From Variovorax sp. PCZ-1 (lineage in GTDB: Bacteria; Pseudomonadota; Gammaproteobacteria; Burkholderiales; Burkholderiaceae_C): a stretch of 64,000 bases of DNA. The stretch lies in the NCBI RefSeq assembly GCF_018413605.1, contig NZ_JAHCDN010000003.1, forward strand, positions 186,001 to 250,000, in the 5' to 3' direction. A model generated the notes under the pieces. It was not told the DNA's origin. It ran no database searches and saw only the letters and a program-made list of their open reading frames with translations. Position numbers and translations under genes: made by a program. Below, one piece after another: positions 61,673-64,000 of this stretch; position 1 is the stretch's first letter, and every line of letters starts with the position of its first letter.

Positions 61673-62464
61673 ATGAAAATCAGGGTTCTGGGATGCTCAG
61701 GAGCCATCGCCAAAGATTGCCGCACCACCTCCTTCTTGGTAGACGAGGATTTGCTGGTGGATGCAGGCACGGGCGTGGGCGACCTGACCCTACCCGAGAT
61801 GGCTGCGATCAATGATGTACTGATCACGCACTCACACTTGGACCACATTGCCAATCTGCCCTTGATGATCGATTCGGTGGCTTCCATGCGCACGCAGGCC
61901 CTGCGCGTACATGCCCTGCCCGAAACGATTGCAGCCATGCAGCAATACATTTTCAACAACACGATTTGGCCGGATTTCACAAAAATCCCTAGTGCAGAAA
62001 AGCCTTTCCTGAGCTTTCACCCACTGCAAACAGGCGCACGCCTGCGCATCGCCAACAAAATGGTGGAGGCTTTACCTGCTGTGCATACCGTGCCCGCCGT
62101 GGGCTATGCGATCACCGCTGGCGCAGGCTGCTGGGTATTCTCAGGAGATACGGAGCGCAACCCCGCTTTCTGGAAACGTATCAATCAAATGAATGTAGCC
62201 ATGCTCGTGATCGAGACGGCGTTTTCCAATCGCGAAAAGCAGTTGGCGCATCTGAGCCTGCATCTCTCGCCCAATGTGCTGGCCGATGAGCTGGATCAGA
62301 TTGACAAGACCAAGCATTTCCCAATTTACATCACGCACACCAAGCCCGCCGAGACGGAGCAGATCATGGAGGAGATCCAGCGCTTTGACCAAACTCAACC
62401 GTTTGGCCCGAACGTCACGCACGATATCCGCTGGCTGCGCGCCGGTCAGGAGCTCACCGTATGA
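61673..62464 (+). CDS. MBL-fold cyclic-nucleotide phosphodiesterase
   Basis: 263 residues. Begins KIRVLGCSGAIAKDCRTTSFLV, a class II cAMP phosphodiesterase-like opening, and has the metal motif THSHLDHIAN (residues about 52-61), AGCWVFSGDTERNPAFW and YITHTKPAE. It would hydrolyse 3',5'-cyclic nucleotide produced by the cyclase 15 bases upstream. Its stop overlaps the next start by ATGA. Confidence 0.88.
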   Translation: MKIRVLGCSGAIAKDCRTTSFLVDEDLLVDAGTGVGDLTLPEMAAINDVLITHSHLDHIANLPLMIDSVASMRTQALRVHALPETIAAMQQYIFNNTIWPDFTKIPSAEKPFLSFHPLQTGARLRIANKMVEALPAVHTVPAVGYAITAGAGCWVFSGDTERNPAFWKRINQMNVAMLVIETAFSNREKQLAHLSLHLSPNVLADELDQIDKTKHFPIYITHTKPAETEQIMEEIQRFDQTQPFGPNVTHDIRWLRAGQELTV

Positions 62465-64000
62465 ATGCTGTTCTCAAGCCTTCCGTGTCAAATACCAGTT
62501 CCGCAGCAGAAAAAGCCTTTTTCGATTCGCAGATGCTCCCCGCTGAGAAACGGGGGATGACTTTTGAGGTCTTGTTCTACCGGCAGCTGCAGAAAGTCAC
62601 CACACGCATTCACGATACAGAGAATATCGATCAGCTCATGCTCGATGCGAGCGAAGATATTTGCAAATTACTCAATGCAGATCGCCTCACACTCTATGCT
62701 GTGAATGAAGATGGCACAGCCATTGTCTCCAAGTTCAAGACTGGCCTGAATGTGGCCAAAGATTTGAAGCTGCCGATTGGCGTGCAGAGCATCGCAGGCT
62801 ATGTGGCGATGGCCAAGCAGCCAGTGAATATCGCGGATGTGTATGACGATGAAGCTTTGAAGCGCATTCACCCTTCCTTGGCTTTCCTCAAAGAGGTCGA
62901 TAAGCGCTCAGGCTATCGCACCAAACAAATGCTGGTGATGCCGATCATGGATGGCGAGCAACTGCATGGCGTGTTGCAAGTGATCAATAGCAAGGCCGAT
63001 AGCCCTTTTGGAGAGCTTGAACTGGAGGGCGCCACTCAACTTTGCAAAACACTAGCAACCGCCATTCGCCAGCGCGCTGAAAAAGCGCAAAAGCTGATCG
63101 ACGATGCGGCGCGCAAGAAGGCCACCAAATACGACGGGCTGCTCAAGGAGGGTGTGATCACCGCTGAGCAGCTCAGCGATTGCGTGCGCCAAGCGCGTGA
63201 GCAATCCAAATCGGTGGAGCATGTGCTCATGGCCGAGTTTGGCATTCGGCCTGCGCAGATTGGCCCTTCGCTGGCTAAATTCTTCGGCGTGGATTACGAG
63301 CCTTTCAAAGCTGGGCGTATTCGCTCTGAAATGCTGCATGCACCGCTTAAGCTGGATTTTGTGCATTCGCAAGGCTGGATTCCGCTGGAAGAAACGCCCG
63401 AGGGGTTGGTGGTGATGTGCCTCGACCCCGAGGCAGTGCGCGGCTCGCGCATCGTGCAGCAAATCCTGCCGCGCATCTCCAAAATCAAATACTGCGTCAC
63501 CACGCAGACTGAGTTTGAAGAAACCATCGTGCAGTTTTTCGGTGCGGGTGCTGAAGGCGGCTCGATCAATGAACTGCTGGCGGACTTGAATTCACCGCTG
63601 GATGAAGATGCCGATGACTCATCACTCGAATCCGCTGCTGCAGATAACGAGTTGGTGAAGTTCGTCAACAAAGTCATCATCGATGCATACAACCAGCGCG
63701 TCTCAGATATTCACATCGAGCCGATGCCGGGCAAAGAAAAAACCGGCATCCGTTTTCGTATTGATGGCAGCTTGCAAACCTATATTGAAGTGCCCGCGAG
63801 CTTCCGCCAAGCCTTGGTGACTCGCCTGAAAATTATGTGCGATCTGGATATTTCCGAACGCCGCAAGCCGCAAGATGGCAAGATCAAATTCAAGAAATAT
63901 GGCCCGCTCGATATCGAGCTGCGAGTAGCCACCATCCCTTCAGCGGGTGGCGTGGAAGATGTGGTGATGCGCATCTTGGCTTCAGGCGAGCCCATTCCGA
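62461..64000 (+). CDS. GspE/PilB-type secretion/pilus ATPase with GAF domain, 5' part
   Basis: Open from the ATG at 62461 to the right edge (513 codons) and incomplete. A GAF domain about 45-205 (LMLDASEDICKLLNADRLTLYAVN, PIGVQSIAGYVAMAKQPVNI), a GspE N-terminal domain about 215-350 and the start of the T2SSE ATPase core (VNKVIIDAYNQRVSDIHIEP, GIRFRIDGSL). The Walker A motif lies beyond the window. GAF sensing is unusual for pilus or type II secretion ATPases, and together with the upstream cyclase and phosphodiesterase suggests control by a small ligand such as a cyclic nucleotide. Confidence 0.88.
   Translation, partial: MNAVLKPSVSNTSSAAEKAFFDSQMLPAEKRGMTFEVLFYRQLQKVTTRIHDTENIDQLMLDASEDICKLLNADRLTLYAVNEDGTAIVSKFKTGLNVAKDLKLPIGVQSIAGYVAMAKQPVNIADVYDDEALKRIHPSLAFLKEVDKRSGYRTKQMLVMPIMDGEQLHGVLQVINSKADSPFGELELEGATQLCKTLATAIRQRAEKAQKLIDDAARKKATKYDGLLKEGVITAEQLSDCVRQAREQSKSVEHVLMAEFGIRPAQIGPSLAKFFGVDYEPFKAGRIRSEMLHAPLKLDFVHSQGWIPLEETPEGLVVMCLDPEAVRGSRIVQQILPRISKIKYCVTTQTEFEETIVQFFGAGAEGGSINELLADLNSPLDEDADDSSLESAAADNELVKFVNKVIIDAYNQRVSDIHIEPMPGKEKTGIRFRIDGSLQTYIEVPASFRQALVTRLKIMCDLDISERRKPQDGKIKFKKYGPLDIELRVATIPSAGGVEDVVMRILASGEPIP

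Overview
The window is a single continuous stretch of bacterial chromosome, densely packed with genes on both strands. Protein families, gene order (bamE-dapB-exbB-exbD-leuS-lptE, sucCD, short-type argC) and regulator types point to a betaproteobacterium of the order Burkholderiales, probably family Comamonadaceae; this is inferred from protein resemblance, not from a database search. I see no rRNA, tRNA, CRISPR array, insertion sequence or prophage. The first gene enters from the left edge and the last runs off the right edge.

Layout. 1-3344: end of a surface-polysaccharide region (glycosyltransferase, O-antigen ligase/polymerase-like protein) and an AmpG-like permease. 3434-13477: mixed accessory and housekeeping genes: an unknown protein, a membrane-anchored GltB-like FMN protein with an NTF2-like partner and a LysR regulator, a seven-helix membrane protein, a Tat-exported Acg-type flavoprotein, a lipoprotein metallo-hydrolase, an AraC regulator and an exported carotenoid oxygenase. 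13898-21542: core genes pncC, pgpA, fur, bamE, dapB, exbB, exbD, leuS, lptE. 21539-32307: an apparent cyanophycin-scavenging locus with an RpiR regulator, a basic amino acid or dipeptide ABC importer with an embedded zinc hydrolase (CphZ-like), a lipoprotein cyanophycinase, arginase, ornithine cyclodeaminase and an Lrp regulator. 32565-36714: a sugar ABC importer. 36770-40238: NIPSNAP protein, two-component system, SDR. 40378-49801: an uncharacterised ten-gene catabolic operon (SDR, cupin, alpha/beta hydrolase, IclR, TPP decarboxylase-like, aspartate dehydrogenase, aldehyde dehydrogenase, VOC, small helical protein, Rieske oxygenase). 49963-54785: cyclic-nucleotide-binding protein, argC, sucCD, TerC. 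54999-64000: a signalling block of CHASE2 Ser/Thr kinase, PP2C phosphatase, double-FHA protein, CHASE2 adenylate cyclase, cyclic-nucleotide phosphodiesterase and a GAF-containing GspE/PilB-like ATPase.

The most striking sequence-level signal is an interspersed 40-65 bp palindromic repeat (core GCCGGCATA..TCTGCGCAAAGTGCTAT..ATAG). It occurs about 17 times, roughly half of them in frame inside protein-coding genes, including leuS, argC and pncC. A second family of about 95-105 bp perfect-ended hairpins (arms GAACGCAAAAGACGC) occurs three times, each inside an operon just upstream of a start codon.

How the genes work together. In the cyanophycin locus, extracellular polymer would be cut to beta-Asp-Arg, imported, split by the zinc hydrolase, and the arginine taken through ornithine to proline. 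In the last block, kinase, phosphatase and FHA reader form one phospho-switch, while cyclase and phosphodiesterase make and remove cyclic nucleotide next to a pilus-type ATPase. Which substrate the 40-50 kb catabolic operon serves cannot be told from sequence alone.
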